From JANNPJ01 sp035474375 (lineage in GTDB: Bacteria; Actinomycetota; Actinomycetes; Actinomycetales; Kineosporiaceae): a DNA stretch of 64,000 nt. Positions 50,597 to 58,999 of this stretch are shown piece after piece (position 1 is the stretch's first letter; each line of letters begins with the position of its first letter). Under the pieces are notes generated by a model. It was not told the origin of the DNA and ran no database searches. It saw nothing but the letters and a program-made list of their open reading frames with translations. The translations under genes and the position numbers were made by a program. Location: assembly GCA_035474375.1 (NCBI GenBank), contig DATINJ010000288.1:1-64000 (forward strand), given 5' to 3'.

Positions 50597-50961
50597 GGCT
50601 TCAGACCGTGCATCTCGAACTTCTTGGCAATGTCTTCCTCGGTGAAGGGCTTGACAACGTACTCGTGAGCCCCGGCGGCGAGGGCTCGGGAGATCTGTGA
50701 CTGCTCGCTCTCCGTGGTTACCATCATCAACACCAGATCGCGATAATCCGGGTTCGCGCGGCAGCGTTTGATAAACGTCAACCCATCCATCACCGGCATG
50801 TTCCAGTCCACCAACGCGACATCCGGGCGGGCGCCGTCCTCCAGGATTTGTAAGGCTTCAGCCCCGTCGCCTGCCTGCATCACGGTGAAATTCATGTCGA
50901 CCAGCAAGTGGGTCAGGATCGTGCGCATGACGCGCGAGTCATCGACGACGAGGGCCTGCAT
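50593..50961 (-). CDS. cheY: CheY-like response regulator
   Basis: A 122-residue stand-alone receiver domain. The acidic pocket is VVDDSRVMR (residues 5-13), the phosphorylated Asp is in VALVDWNMPVMDG (D52), the conserved Thr/Ser in VTTESEQ and the Lys in YVVKPFTEEDI. The WNMP/VMDG phrasing is close to genuine chemotaxis CheY proteins. AGGAGA precedes the ATG. It is the first gene of cheY-cheR-cheX; its kinase is not nearby. Confidence 0.92.
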   Translation of the reverse strand: MQALVVDDSRVMRTILTHLLVDMNFTVMQAGDGAEALQILEDGARPDVALVDWNMPVMDGLTFIKRCRANPDYRDLVLMMVTTESEQSQISRALAAGAHEYVVKPFTEEDIAKKFEMHGLKP

Positions 50962-51405
50962 CCGGGAGATCTCCTGTCCGCTGAAGGTGCCGATGGCGGT
51001 CGCCTCGGATCATGCATCGGCGGGATAACTGAGTTTCTTGAGCCTTCTCGGGGCTCGGTGGTCAGGCAGACCTGCCAACTCCGGCACAGCGAGTCGAGTC
51101 CATCCGGGTGAAGATCCCCCAGAACCCTCAAGTGTCCAAATTCGCGTTGCTAGCGTCCACTCACCGGGCATCGACGAGAGCGCGGGTGTTCAACGCTGAT
51201 CGGCCGACGGGCAGGCAGGGGACCTGGACCGCTGCATGCCGACGAGATCAGTTGCGCTCAAGGTTGAGTCGCTGGACTGCGCACGGAAACAGCACGCCCT
51301 CTGAACTTTCCGAGGATCGGCGTGAGCGGCCGCGCAAGAACCTCCACGCGGCAAGAAGCATCCGGTGCGCCAGATGACCTGGCGACCCATGAGATGGAGA
51401 TCAGA
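50962..51405. other. 444-bp divergent intergenic region
   Basis: It separates the minus-strand che operon from the plus-strand copper-radical oxidase. A small stem GAGCC-ttctcg-GGCTC lies near 51041-51056. I see no believable small gene, no riboswitch consensus and no clear promoter; the oxidase frame is open through the last 80 bp without coding character. Confidence 0.4.
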
Positions 51406-54132
51406 GTGTCAAGCGACAGGACATCGAAGAGCGGATCCTCCCGGATCGGACTGATTGGACAGACCGAACGGAGCGGACGGACCGGTGGGCGGGCACGGTT
51501 CCGGCACTTGTGCACCGCAGCGGCGCTCTCAGCGGTGCTTGCTGCGGCAGGTGTCACGGCGCTGAACCTTCCGGCTGCAGAAGCCGCCGCTTTCGGGCAG
51601 TACCCGGTGTCCACCACCCCGGTCGCGTTGAGCCAGCCGGCCGATGCCTTGCTGGGCCGGGTGACTCCGGCGGCGAATGCCGACACGGCCGGCATGTTCG
51701 GACCCCAGGTGGCCTGGCCGCTGATCCCGGTGCACGTGGCCCTGGCACCGAACGGTCACCTGGTCTCCTACGGCTCACCGCAAGGCGCTGCCCGGCAGGG
51801 CGGACTCGCCTATGACGACTGGAACCCGGCGCTGGGCACCGTCGCCGGTGCGCACGCCGTCACAGCTGGGATGGGCGGATACGACTCGTTCTGCAACGCG
51901 CTGCAAACCTTGCCCGACGGGCGGATCCTGATGGTCGGCGGGAACTCCGACGGCAGGATGAGCATGTCGACGATGTACTACGACCCGGCCTCCAAGGTCG
52001 AGTCGATGGGGCCCCTGCTGAACCGGCAACGCTGGTACGCCTCGGTGATGCGGTTGACCGATGACCGGATCCTCGTACTGGGCGGCGGCAACTACTACAA
52101 CACCGGCGCCTACCGGACCCCGAACGACAACTCCGGGGTGGCGACCACGCCTGAGATCGGGAGCGGTTCGGGAGCCTGGTCTCTCCTGAGCGGTGCCGAC
52201 AGCGCCACCGCGTTCGGCGCCCAAGACAACCGCTGGTGGTACCCCCGTGCCTTCAATGCGCCGGACGGCAACGTGTTCGGGGTATCGGCGAACCAGGTGT
52301 GGCGCCTGTCCACAGCAGGCACCGGATCGGTCACCTCGCTGGGCACGATTCCCAACTCGATCGGGGTCTCCGGTGCGGCCGTGATGTACGCCCCGGGCAA
52401 GCTCCTGCTCGCCGGAGGCGGCCAGGCGTTCAACGAGGACAACGTCACCGCCACCAATGCGGCCACCACGATCGACATTGCCGACACCACCCCGGTGGTG
52501 ACCTCGATCGCGCCGATGGCCAACAAGCGCAACTGGCTCAACCTGACCGTGCTGCCGAACGGTGAGGTCCTGGCCAACGGCGGCACTATCGTCGGCACCG
52601 CCGGTACTGCCGGCAACGCCGTCTACGCCACCGAGACCTGGAACCCGGCCACTGGTGCCTGGCGGACCGGGGCCTCGGCACAGCGCATCCGTACCTATCA
52701 CTCCACCTCGGTCCTGATGCCCAGCGGTGCCGTCTTCACCGGCGGCGGCGGGATCCCGGGGCCGGAAGACAACTTGAACGCCGAGATGTACTACCCCTCA
52801 TACCTGTTCACGAAGAAGGCCGATGGCACCGTCGGCTGGGCCAACCGGCCGAGCATCACCTCCCTCGCCGGGTCAATGAGCTGGGGCGGCGATCTGACAC
52901 TTGGGCTCGGTGACGCGCGCACCATCTCGTCCGTGTCCTTGATCAACGCCGCGCAGGAGACCCACAGCGTCAACCAGGACCAACGCCGAATCCCGCTCAC
53001 CTTCACCCAGTCGGGCGACAGCATCACCGCCACCGTGCCGACCAGCAAGAACACCGTTCCGCCGGGCTCGTACCTGCTGCAGACCGTGGACAGCAATGGC
53101 GTGCCGTCGCCCTCCCAGATGGTGACTATCCGGAATGACGGGGCAGGTTCGGTTACGGTGTACGAGGCCGATGCATCAGCCGGGCAGGTCGGCGCGAACT
53201 ACACCCGTCCGGCGGGAATGGTCGGCCTGTCGGTCGGTTCGATGATCGGTCTGGAGCCCGCCAACTTCCTGGGCTACCGGGTCCGGCACGCCAACTACGC
53301 CGCGCGGCTCAGCGCAGTCACCACCGCATCCAACGACGGGGACAAGCAGGACTCCTCGCTCATCGTGCGGGCCGGCCTGGCCTCTGCCACCGGGGTCTCG
53401 TTCGAGGCCCTGAACTTTCCGGGCTACTTCCTCAGGGTGGACAAGGGCGCTGTCTTCCTGCGCAAGAATGATGGCAGCGCGGACTTCGCCGGCAACGCGA
53501 CCTTCCTGGCGAAGACCGGCCTGAGCGGCCAGAACACGTCGTTCGCGCTCTACACCGACCAGAACCTGTACTTGCGTCACCAGAACTTCGGGCTCTACGC
53601 CCAGGCCTCGAACGGGAGCGATGCCTTCCGGGCAGACGCGAGCTTCCGGGTGCGTGGCGGGCTGGGCACGACAGGTGCCGTGGCGCCGCTCACCGCAGGG
53701 TCGGCGGACAGCCTGGAGGCCGTCAACTTCCCGGGATATCTGGTGCGCCACCGGAACTACGCCGCGCGAATCGACCCCATCAACGGCACTTCCAGTGTGC
53801 TGGCCAGGCAGGACTCCTCGTTCACCGTGCGCGCCGGCCTGGCGTCTGCCCAGGGCATCTCGTTCGAGTCCACGAACTTCCCGGGCTACTTCCTCAAAGT
53901 GGAGAAGGGCGCCACCTTCTTGCGCAAGAACGACGGAACGTCCGACTTCGCGGCCAACACAACGTTTCTGTCGGTCCCCGGCCTGGCGGGCCGCAATGTG
54001 TCCCTTGCGCTGTACTCCAACCAGTCGGTGTACCTCCGGCACCAGAACTACGTGCTCGCAGCTCAAGCGGACGACGGGTCCGAGCAGTTCGGGCAGGACG
54101 CGACATTCGTGCCCAGGGCAGCGCTGAGCTGA
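51406..54132 (+). CDS. secreted galactose/glyoxal oxidase-like copper-radical enzyme with two CBM42-like domains
   Basis: A 908-residue secreted protein. A signal peptide (LCTAAALSAVLAAAGVTAL) leads to a Kelch seven-blade propeller and a DUF1929 early-set domain. All copper-radical residues appear: Cys163 (YDSFCNALQ) and Tyr211 (NRQRWYASVM) for the Cys-Tyr crosslink, Tyr431-His432 (IRTYHSTSVLMPSG), and His520 (QETHSVNQDQRRIPL). The C-terminus has two similar repeats of about 135 residues (MIGLEPANFLGYRVRHANYA; DSLEAVNFPGYLVRHRNYA) resembling AbfB/CBM42 arabinose-binding domains. The enzyme should oxidise an alcohol or aldehyde on a glycan, making hydrogen peroxide. GTG 51406 has GGAG 6 bases upstream; an ATG at 51394 is possible. 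Confidence 0.88.
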   Translation: MSSDRTSKSGSSRIGLIGQTERSGRTGGRARFRHLCTAAALSAVLAAAGVTALNLPAAEAAAFGQYPVSTTPVALSQPADALLGRVTPAANADTAGMFGPQVAWPLIPVHVALAPNGHLVSYGSPQGAARQGGLAYDDWNPALGTVAGAHAVTAGMGGYDSFCNALQTLPDGRILMVGGNSDGRMSMSTMYYDPASKVESMGPLLNRQRWYASVMRLTDDRILVLGGGNYYNTGAYRTPNDNSGVATTPEIGSGSGAWSLLSGADSATAFGAQDNRWWYPRAFNAPDGNVFGVSANQVWRLSTAGTGSVTSLGTIPNSIGVSGAAVMYAPGKLLLAGGGQAFNEDNVTATNAATTIDIADTTPVVTSIAPMANKRNWLNLTVLPNGEVLANGGTIVGTAGTAGNAVYATETWNPATGAWRTGASAQRIRTYHSTSVLMPSGAVFTGGGGIPGPEDNLNAEMYYPSYLFTKKADGTVGWANRPSITSLAGSMSWGGDLTLGLGDARTISSVSLINAAQETHSVNQDQRRIPLTFTQSGDSITATVPTSKNTVPPGSYLLQTVDSNGVPSPSQMVTIRNDGAGSVTVYEADASAGQVGANYTRPAGMVGLSVGSMIGLEPANFLGYRVRHANYAARLSAVTTASNDGDKQDSSLIVRAGLASATGVSFEALNFPGYFLRVDKGAVFLRKNDGSADFAGNATFLAKTGLSGQNTSFALYTDQNLYLRHQNFGLYAQASNGSDAFRADASFRVRGGLGTTGAVAPLTAGSADSLEAVNFPGYLVRHRNYAARIDPINGTSSVLARQDSSFTVRAGLASAQGISFESTNFPGYFLKVEKGATFLRKNDGTSDFAANTTFLSVPGLAGRNVSLALYSNQSVYLRHQNYVLAAQADDGSEQFGQDATFVPRAALS

Positions 54133-54151
54133 CGTCACGGCACCGGGCCCT

Positions 54152-54186
54152 TGACGAATGTGGCCACTGAGTGGCCACATTCGTCA
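54152..54186 (+). terminator. strong terminator after the copper-radical oxidase
   Basis: TGACGAATGTGGCCACT (54152-54168) and AGTGGCCACATTCGTCA (54170-54186) are perfectly complementary 17-bp arms, giving a hairpin with a 5-base effective loop, 20 bp after the stop. The remaining 54187-54418 holds no gene I can support. Confidence 0.85.
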
Positions 54187-54418
54187 GGTTCGTCGGGGGT
54201 GCACAGTCCCTGGGTGGCCGGGCAGCGGTCACCCGGGCACGCATAACCCGCGTTCACCCGCCGGGTCATCGATTGCCGTGCTACTTATGCGTGCTGGTGT
54301 GACCATGGCTGGCCAGAGCGGTGGTCACACCAGGCGACCTGACCAGCGGGACCCCCGACGAACTTACAAATCCGACCACTAATGGCTCGTTGTCGGTCAC
54401 GAAATCAGAGAAAAGCCC

Positions 54419-54424
54419 TAAACT
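54419..54424 (+). promoter_or_regulatory. -10 box of a leaderless gene
   Basis: TAAACT ends 7 bases before the ATG at 54432. The -35 region is weak (GTCACG at 17 bp). Confidence 0.45.
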
Positions 54425-54431
54425 CCCGACC

Positions 54432-54917
54432 ATGGACATCTCTTCTGCAGACCGACGGAAGCAGGCCCGCAATCTTGCCCTGGTCAGCAGCCGAGGCGCC
54501 GAAGACAGCATCGCGGTCGCCGGCAGTCTGGCCGTCGGCGGCAGCATCGCGGTGGCCGGCAGCGTGGCCACCGCCGGCAGTGTGGCCGTGGCGGGTAGCG
54601 CAGCCACCGCCGGCAGCGTGGCCGTGGCGGGTAGCGCAGCCACCGCCGGCAGCGTGGCGGTGGTCGGTAGTGCTGCCACGGCAGGCAGCGTCGCCGTGGT
54701 CGCCAGCGCGGCCACGGCCGGCAGCGTGGGTGTGTTCAACAGCGTCCTGACCGTGCTCAGTGTCGGCCTCAAGAGCTGCGTCGCCTGCGTCGGTTGTGTG
54801 CGGTGTCGCCGGTGCGTCGGCTGCGTCGGGTGTATCGACTGCGAGGGTTGTGTCGGGTGTATTGGCTGCGTGGGTCTGCGCGGCGCGGTCGGCGTGCGCG
54901 GAGGCCGTGCCGCCTGA
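54432..54917 (+). CDS. hexapeptide-repeat protein with a cysteine-every-third-residue tail
   Basis: A 161-residue protein of no family I can name. After a charged start (residues 1-25) a serine recurs at exactly every sixth residue, 26 to 110 (15 times), in the pattern S-(V/A/I)-A-(V/T)-(A/V)-G. Then the same register continues with cysteine: C116, C122, C128, C134, C140, C146, plus cysteines midway at 119, 125, 131, 137 and 143. That gives 11 cysteines exactly three residues apart. The tail is GLRGAVGVRGGRAA. Such strict periodicity suggests a beta-solenoid with a stacked Ser and then Cys ladder. No signal peptide or membrane helix is seen. DNA repeats of 36 bp underlie the middle. A lipase-like gene follows 11 bp downstream. 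Confidence 0.75.
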   Translation: MDISSADRRKQARNLALVSSRGAEDSIAVAGSLAVGGSIAVAGSVATAGSVAVAGSAATAGSVAVAGSAATAGSVAVVGSAATAGSVAVVASAATAGSVGVFNSVLTVLSVGLKSCVACVGCVRCRRCVGCVGCIDCEGCVGCIGCVGLRGAVGVRGGRAA

Positions 54918-54928
54918 CGCCGCCTGAC

Positions 54929-55720
54929 ATGCGCCGAAAGCGACTGCTTCGCAGCTGGGCGTTGGGATTGCTGCCACTCGTTCTGGTCGCCGTGGTGGCA
55001 GCAGTAGTGCTGGTTCGCGGTGGCCAAGAATCGGACGTGCGCCAAGACCGGCCCGGGCCGGTGCTGCTGGTTGCCGGGTACGGCGGTTCCGCGAGCTCCC
55101 TGGCGGTACTCGGCGCGGCGCTGCGGAGGGCGGGCCGGACCGTGCAGGTCGTGCCGCCGGTCGGCGACAACACCGGCGATCTCCGCGCGCAGGCGCAGGC
55201 CCTGGATCGCACCGCACGGCAGCTGATCGATTCCGGGGCGCCATCCGTGGACGTGGTCGGCTACTCCGCCGGTGGCGTCGTCGTCCGGATCTGGGCCGAT
55301 GATCTCGATGGCACGGCCGTGGCTCGGCGGGTGGTCACGCTGGGCTCGCCGCACCACGGCACCGACATCGCCGGGCTGGCCGCGAACCTGCTCACCGGTG
55401 CTTGCCCGCTGGCCTGCCGCCAACTCGCGCCCGGCGGCGAGGTGCTGGCCGGCCTGCCGGAGACGCCCACCGGACCCAGCTGGACCAGCATCTGGACCGC
55501 GAACGACGACCTGGTGATCCCCTCGAACTCGGCCGCACTGGCCGGCGCGGTGAACATCGAGGTGCAACGGGTCTGCGCCGATTCGCAGGTGAAACATGGT
55601 GACTTGCCGAGAGATCCGCTCGTCATCGGATTGGTGGAACGAGCCCTCGGCAACCCTCAGCCGGCGGCGGCCCCGACCGCCTCGGACTGTGTCGCTCTCC
55701 GCCGCGCTGGTCAGCCGTAG
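54929..55720 (+). CDS. membrane-anchored lipase/esterase of the alpha/beta-hydrolase fold
   Basis: A 263-residue hydrolase. One N-terminal membrane helix (WALGLLPLVLVAVVAAVVLV, residues 9-28) anchors or exports it. The lipase core shows VLLVAGYGGSASSL (oxyanion region), the nucleophile elbow VVGYSAGGVVVR, VTLGSPHHGTD, the likely acid in WTANDDLVIP and the catalytic His in SQVKHGDLP. It resembles class I/II bacterial triacylglycerol lipases of the EstA/LipA type. ATG 54929 is 11 bp after the hexapeptide gene stop, so they are probably co-transcribed. Four cysteines could form disulfides outside the cell. Confidence 0.82.
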   Translation: MRRKRLLRSWALGLLPLVLVAVVAAVVLVRGGQESDVRQDRPGPVLLVAGYGGSASSLAVLGAALRRAGRTVQVVPPVGDNTGDLRAQAQALDRTARQLIDSGAPSVDVVGYSAGGVVVRIWADDLDGTAVARRVVTLGSPHHGTDIAGLAANLLTGACPLACRQLAPGGEVLAGLPETPTGPSWTSIWTANDDLVIPSNSAALAGAVNIEVQRVCADSQVKHGDLPRDPLVIGLVERALGNPQPAAAPTASDCVALRRAGQP

Positions 55721-55726
55721 CGTGGC

Positions 55727-56542
55727 TCAGCTGCTGACGTCACGGGCGGTGAAGGCGGCCCAGGCCATGCCCAGCAACACGATGATCCACAGCGCCTGGA
55801 CCAGGAGGCCGCGGTGGATGTCGTGCCACAGGATCGGGTCGCGGAACAGATCGACCCAGGCCAACCAGTACCTCGTCGGCAGCCAGGCGTTGATTGAACC
55901 AGCGGCGTCCAACCCGACCAGGACGGTACTGCCGACCAGCGCAGCGATCCCGCCGAGCGCCGCCCCGAGCGCGGAGTCGGTGAGGGTGGAGAGGAACAGC
56001 GAGACCGAGGCGACCCCGAGCATCGACCAGCCGACGTAGCCCATCATCAACAAGGCCCGGATCAGCAGTTGCTCGGTGGACAGCGAGGTACCGGACACGC
56101 TGACGGTCGCCGGACCGCCCGGCTGCTCGCCGATCACCAGCACGCCGACCACCAGGCCGCTGACCGCTACCGCGACGACCGCGAGCAACGTATACGCGAT
56201 CACCGCGATCAACTTGGCGATCAGTAACCGGGTCCGGGCCACCGGTCGGACCAGCAGGTAGCGGAGCATTCCCACGCTGGCCTCGCCGGCGATCGACTCG
56301 CCGGCCACCACGGCGACGGCCAGCGGCAGGAACACCGGCAGCACGATGCCGAGCGCCGCCGCCGGATAGAGCCGGCCGTTGGCGAGCACCGCCGACAAGA
56401 AGGCCGGCCCTTGCCCCGGCCTCGGCCCGACTCCGGTGACCGCCAGAAAAACGGCAACGATGGTCGGCAGCAGGCAAAGCAGGAAGATCGAGATCCAGGT
56501 TCGAGGCCGCCACAACAGCTTGCGCAGCTCAACAGTGATCAT
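55727..56542 (-). CDS. ABC-2-type transporter permease
   Basis: A 271-residue permease with six membrane segments. It opens with VELRKLLWRPRTWISIFLLC, typical of ABC-2/NatB-like permeases, and continues with GESIAGEASVGMLRYLLVRPVARTRLL, the conserved amphipathic segment before helix 3. ATG 56542 overlaps the ATPase stop (ATGA). With the ATPase and the LolA-like protein it forms a three-gene exporter operon. Confidence 0.88.
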   Translation of the reverse strand: MITVELRKLLWRPRTWISIFLLCLLPTIVAVFLAVTGVGPRPGQGPAFLSAVLANGRLYPAAALGIVLPVFLPLAVAVVAGESIAGEASVGMLRYLLVRPVARTRLLIAKLIAVIAYTLLAVVAVAVSGLVVGVLVIGEQPGGPATVSVSGTSLSTEQLLIRALLMMGYVGWSMLGVASVSLFLSTLTDSALGAALGGIAALVGSTVLVGLDAAGSINAWLPTRYWLAWVDLFRDPILWHDIHRGLLVQALWIIVLLGMAWAAFTARDVSS

Positions 56543-57468
56543 CGCGGCCGGTCCACCCGGTCGGACCCCGGACCGGTGAGAGCCAGCACCATCGACTCCA
56601 GGCTGTTCCGCTCGGGCCGGGCTTCCAGGACAGCGATTCCGGCACCGACCAATCGGCGGGTGAGCTCCTCCACCGAGACGTCGGTGACGATCAACTGGTC
56701 CTGGGTTCGTTCCGCGACCCGGCCGTCGAGCAGGGCAAGAGCAGCGCTCGGATCGCCGACCCGAACCACTGCGCGCCCGGTCGGGCGGCGTACCTCGGCC
56801 ATCGATACCTGAGCAACCAGCCGGCCCCGATCCATCACCCCGACCCGGGTGCACAACTGCTCCACCTCGGCGAGCAAATGGCTGGACAGAAAGATCGTCG
56901 TCCCTTCCTGGTTCAGTTTCAGCAGGAGCTCGCGGACTTCCTGAATGCCCTGCGGATCCAGCCCGTTGGTCGGCTCGTCGAGCACCAGCAGGCGTGGTCG
57001 TGGGAGCAACGCGGCGGCCAGCCCCAGGCGCTGGCGCATGCCGAGCGAGTAGGCCCCGACCGGCTTGCGTCCCACCCCGCTCAGGCCGACCTGGTCGAGC
57101 ACCTCGTCGATGCGAGCCCGGCGGACGCGGCCCGACATCCGATGCCGGCGCGGACCGGAGGCATCCAGCAGGTTCAGGTTCGTCCGGGCCGACAGGTGTG
57201 GGTAGGCGGCCGGCCCTTCGACCAAGGTACCGACTTCCGGCAGCGCCTCGCCGACCCGACGCGGAACCTCCCGGCCAAGCAGTTCGATCGAGCCGCTGGT
57301 GGCGAACACCAGGCCGACGAGCATCCGCACGGTGGTGGTCTTGCCGGATCCGTTCGGTCCGAGGAACCCGTACCGCTCACCCTCCTGGACGTCGAGATCG
57401 ATTCCGTCGACGGCCAGGACCCCACCGAAGCTCTTGGAGAGCGCCCGAGTGACGATCACCCGAGCCAC
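56539..57468 (-). CDS. ABC transporter ATP-binding protein
   Basis: A 309-residue ATPase. Walker A is GPNGSGKTT (near residue 39), the signature is YSLGMRQRLGLAAALL (S-L-G-M instead of LSGGQ, normal for the ABC-2 exporter group), Walker B LLVLDEPTNGLDP and the switch His in SSHLLAEVEQL. The C-terminal 85 residues form the usual extension of this class. It overlaps both neighbours: the LolA-like gene by 13 bp upstream and the permease by 4 bp downstream. It energises the permease at 55727. Confidence 0.92.
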   Translation of the reverse strand: MARVIVTRALSKSFGGVLAVDGIDLDVQEGERYGFLGPNGSGKTTTVRMLVGLVFATSGSIELLGREVPRRVGEALPEVGTLVEGPAAYPHLSARTNLNLLDASGPRRHRMSGRVRRARIDEVLDQVGLSGVGRKPVGAYSLGMRQRLGLAAALLPRPRLLVLDEPTNGLDPQGIQEVRELLLKLNQEGTTIFLSSHLLAEVEQLCTRVGVMDRGRLVAQVSMAEVRRPTGRAVVRVGDPSAALALLDGRVAERTQDQLIVTDVSVEELTRRLVGAGIAVLEARPERNSLESMVLALTGPGSDRVDRPR

Positions 57469-58610
57469 CCGTCCGCCTTCAGCAGGAGCGTCTCGGCCGC
57501 GCTGGTGAGCAGGTCACCGCTGACCGGGCCGACGATCAGATAACTGCGCCAGTCGACTCCCCGGACCACCACCAGGTTGACCAGCCCAGCGCTGATCAGC
57601 ACACCTTCGCCGGCGGTCGACAGCTCCAGCTTCGCGCCGCCGCCGGCGCGGGCGGCGTCGAAGACCTGATCGCCGAGTCGCCCCGGCAGTGGCAAGGCCA
57701 CGAACTTGACCAGGCCCGTTCCGTAGGTCGCGGTGCCGCCGACGATCGGTTCTGCGGCCGCCACCCCGCCAAGGCGCTCCGGCAACCGGCCGGCGCCATT
57801 GAACCGCTCGATCCGGGCGGCCAGGTCGGGCGTATCGGTGACGTCGTGCAGCACCCCCGGCGCCGAGGGCACCTGCACCACCGACGGCTTCGGCGCGGCA
57901 AACGTCACTTCGATGAATTGGGAACGCAGTGCGGTCACCCCGTGCGAGTCGACCACCTCGATCGCCACCGGAAGCCCGCGTTCGGGATCCAGCCAGATGT
58001 CGATCCGCTTGATCGTGCTGCGCTGGTCCCCCGGAACGATGCGCAGGCCATCGGCGCTGAGGCCGGCCACGGATCGGCGTTCGGGCAGCGCCTGCACCCG
58101 GTCACCCCGGCCGACACCGGCCAGCAGCCGCCGAGCCACCTGTGGCGGCAGCAGATCGTCTGCCCTGGGCAACCGGATCGGCGAGGTGTCCAGCACCTCG
58201 GTCTGCCTGGTCTGCTCGTAGTCCCACAGCACGTTCCGGCCGCCGCTCTGGTAGATGCCGTGTTCCCCGGTCGGACTCAGGACGTCGACCCGCCAGGACT
58301 GCTCGCCGGCCCACCAGACCCGGGTTCGGGTGGTTCCGCCGAGCGCCGCGGCGACGTCCGAGAGCTGGGACAGGTCCGGTAACCCGAGGCTGCCCGTGCT
58401 TTGCGCCAACCCCGAGTGCGGCACCCGAGCTGAGGCCAGCGCCCGCTTCATCAGAACCTGAGCGGACGGCACCGGCGTTCGGTCGGCGCCGCTCAGATCG
58501 CCGACCACGGACTTCACCGCCGAGGTCGCGACGGGCAGGCAGAGCAGGGCTACGACACCGGCCGCCACGATCGCCCAGCGCCGACGCGCCTGCTGAGTGA
58601 CGACGGACAT
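57456..58610 (-). CDS. LolA/RseB-like secreted or anchored lipoprotein-carrier-fold protein
   Basis: A 384-residue protein. An N-terminal hydrophobic segment (WAIVAAGVVALLCLPVATSAV) is followed by a LolA-like half-barrel: TRTRVWWAGEQSWRVDVLSP, GIYQSGGRNVLWDYEQTRQTEV, RIDIWLDPERGLPVAIEVVDS and LRSQFIEVTF. In actinobacteria such proteins are commonly encoded just before an ABC ATPase and ABC-2 permease, as here, and may bind a lipid or other hydrophobic cargo outside the membrane. The cargo is unknown. The 3' end overlaps the ATPase start. Confidence 0.8.
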   Translation of the reverse strand: MSVVTQQARRRWAIVAAGVVALLCLPVATSAVKSVVGDLSGADRTPVPSAQVLMKRALASARVPHSGLAQSTGSLGLPDLSQLSDVAAALGGTTRTRVWWAGEQSWRVDVLSPTGEHGIYQSGGRNVLWDYEQTRQTEVLDTSPIRLPRADDLLPPQVARRLLAGVGRGDRVQALPERRSVAGLSADGLRIVPGDQRSTIKRIDIWLDPERGLPVAIEVVDSHGVTALRSQFIEVTFAAPKPSVVQVPSAPGVLHDVTDTPDLAARIERFNGAGRLPERLGGVAAAEPIVGGTATYGTGLVKFVALPLPGRLGDQVFDAARAGGGAKLELSTAGEGVLISAGLVNLVVVRGVDWRSYLIVGPVSGDLLTSAAETLLLKADGWLG

Positions 58611-58766
58611 GAACCCGACTGTATGTCGTCATCCTGTGTCGGCGACTGTCGGCGACCGTCGGCTGCCATCGGCAACCAGGCGTAGGCGACGTCCTTCTCC
58701 AGTGACGATAAGCGGACAAACGGTTTATCCTCAGCCGAGCCGTCTCATCCACGAGAGGGGCAGGTC

Positions 58767-58997
58767 ATGACACCGGACCCGACGAATGCCCGGCCGCGAG
58801 CCAGGGCTGCCGATGCCAGCGGCTGGAACTGGTTGTTAGCCGTCCCGATCGTGATCCCGTTGATCACGTTGTTCTACAACCGGGAGACCCCGAGGCTCTT
58901 CGGCTTCCCCGCGTTCTACTGGATGCAGTTGGGCTTCGTCCTGATCGGGGTGATCAGCACCACCATCGTCTACCAGATGACGAAGCGGAAGGACTGA
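58767..58997 (+). CDS. DUF3311 membrane protein (symporter partner)
   Basis: A 76-residue DUF3311 protein with two membrane helices (WLLAVPIVIPLITLFYN and LGFVLIGVISTTIVYQM). The family is found almost only directly upstream of SSS-family symporters, and the next gene begins 2 bp after its stop. It is presumably a small subunit of that transporter. GAGAGGGGCAGG precedes the ATG. Confidence 0.9.
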   Translation: MTPDPTNARPRARAADASGWNWLLAVPIVIPLITLFYNRETPRLFGFPAFYWMQLGFVLIGVISTTIVYQMTKRKD

Positions 58998-58999
58998 TC

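Noticed and set aside
50962..51405. Cyclic-di-GMP or other riboswitch between cheY and the oxidase
   Set aside because: No conserved riboswitch core could be found by eye; only a small GAGCC/GGCTC stem is present.
54405..55244. Long minus-strand frame over the hexapeptide gene and lipase
   Set aside because: It is the antisense of two well-supported genes; its repetitive Asp/Ala/Gly/His composition just mirrors the tandem DNA repeats.
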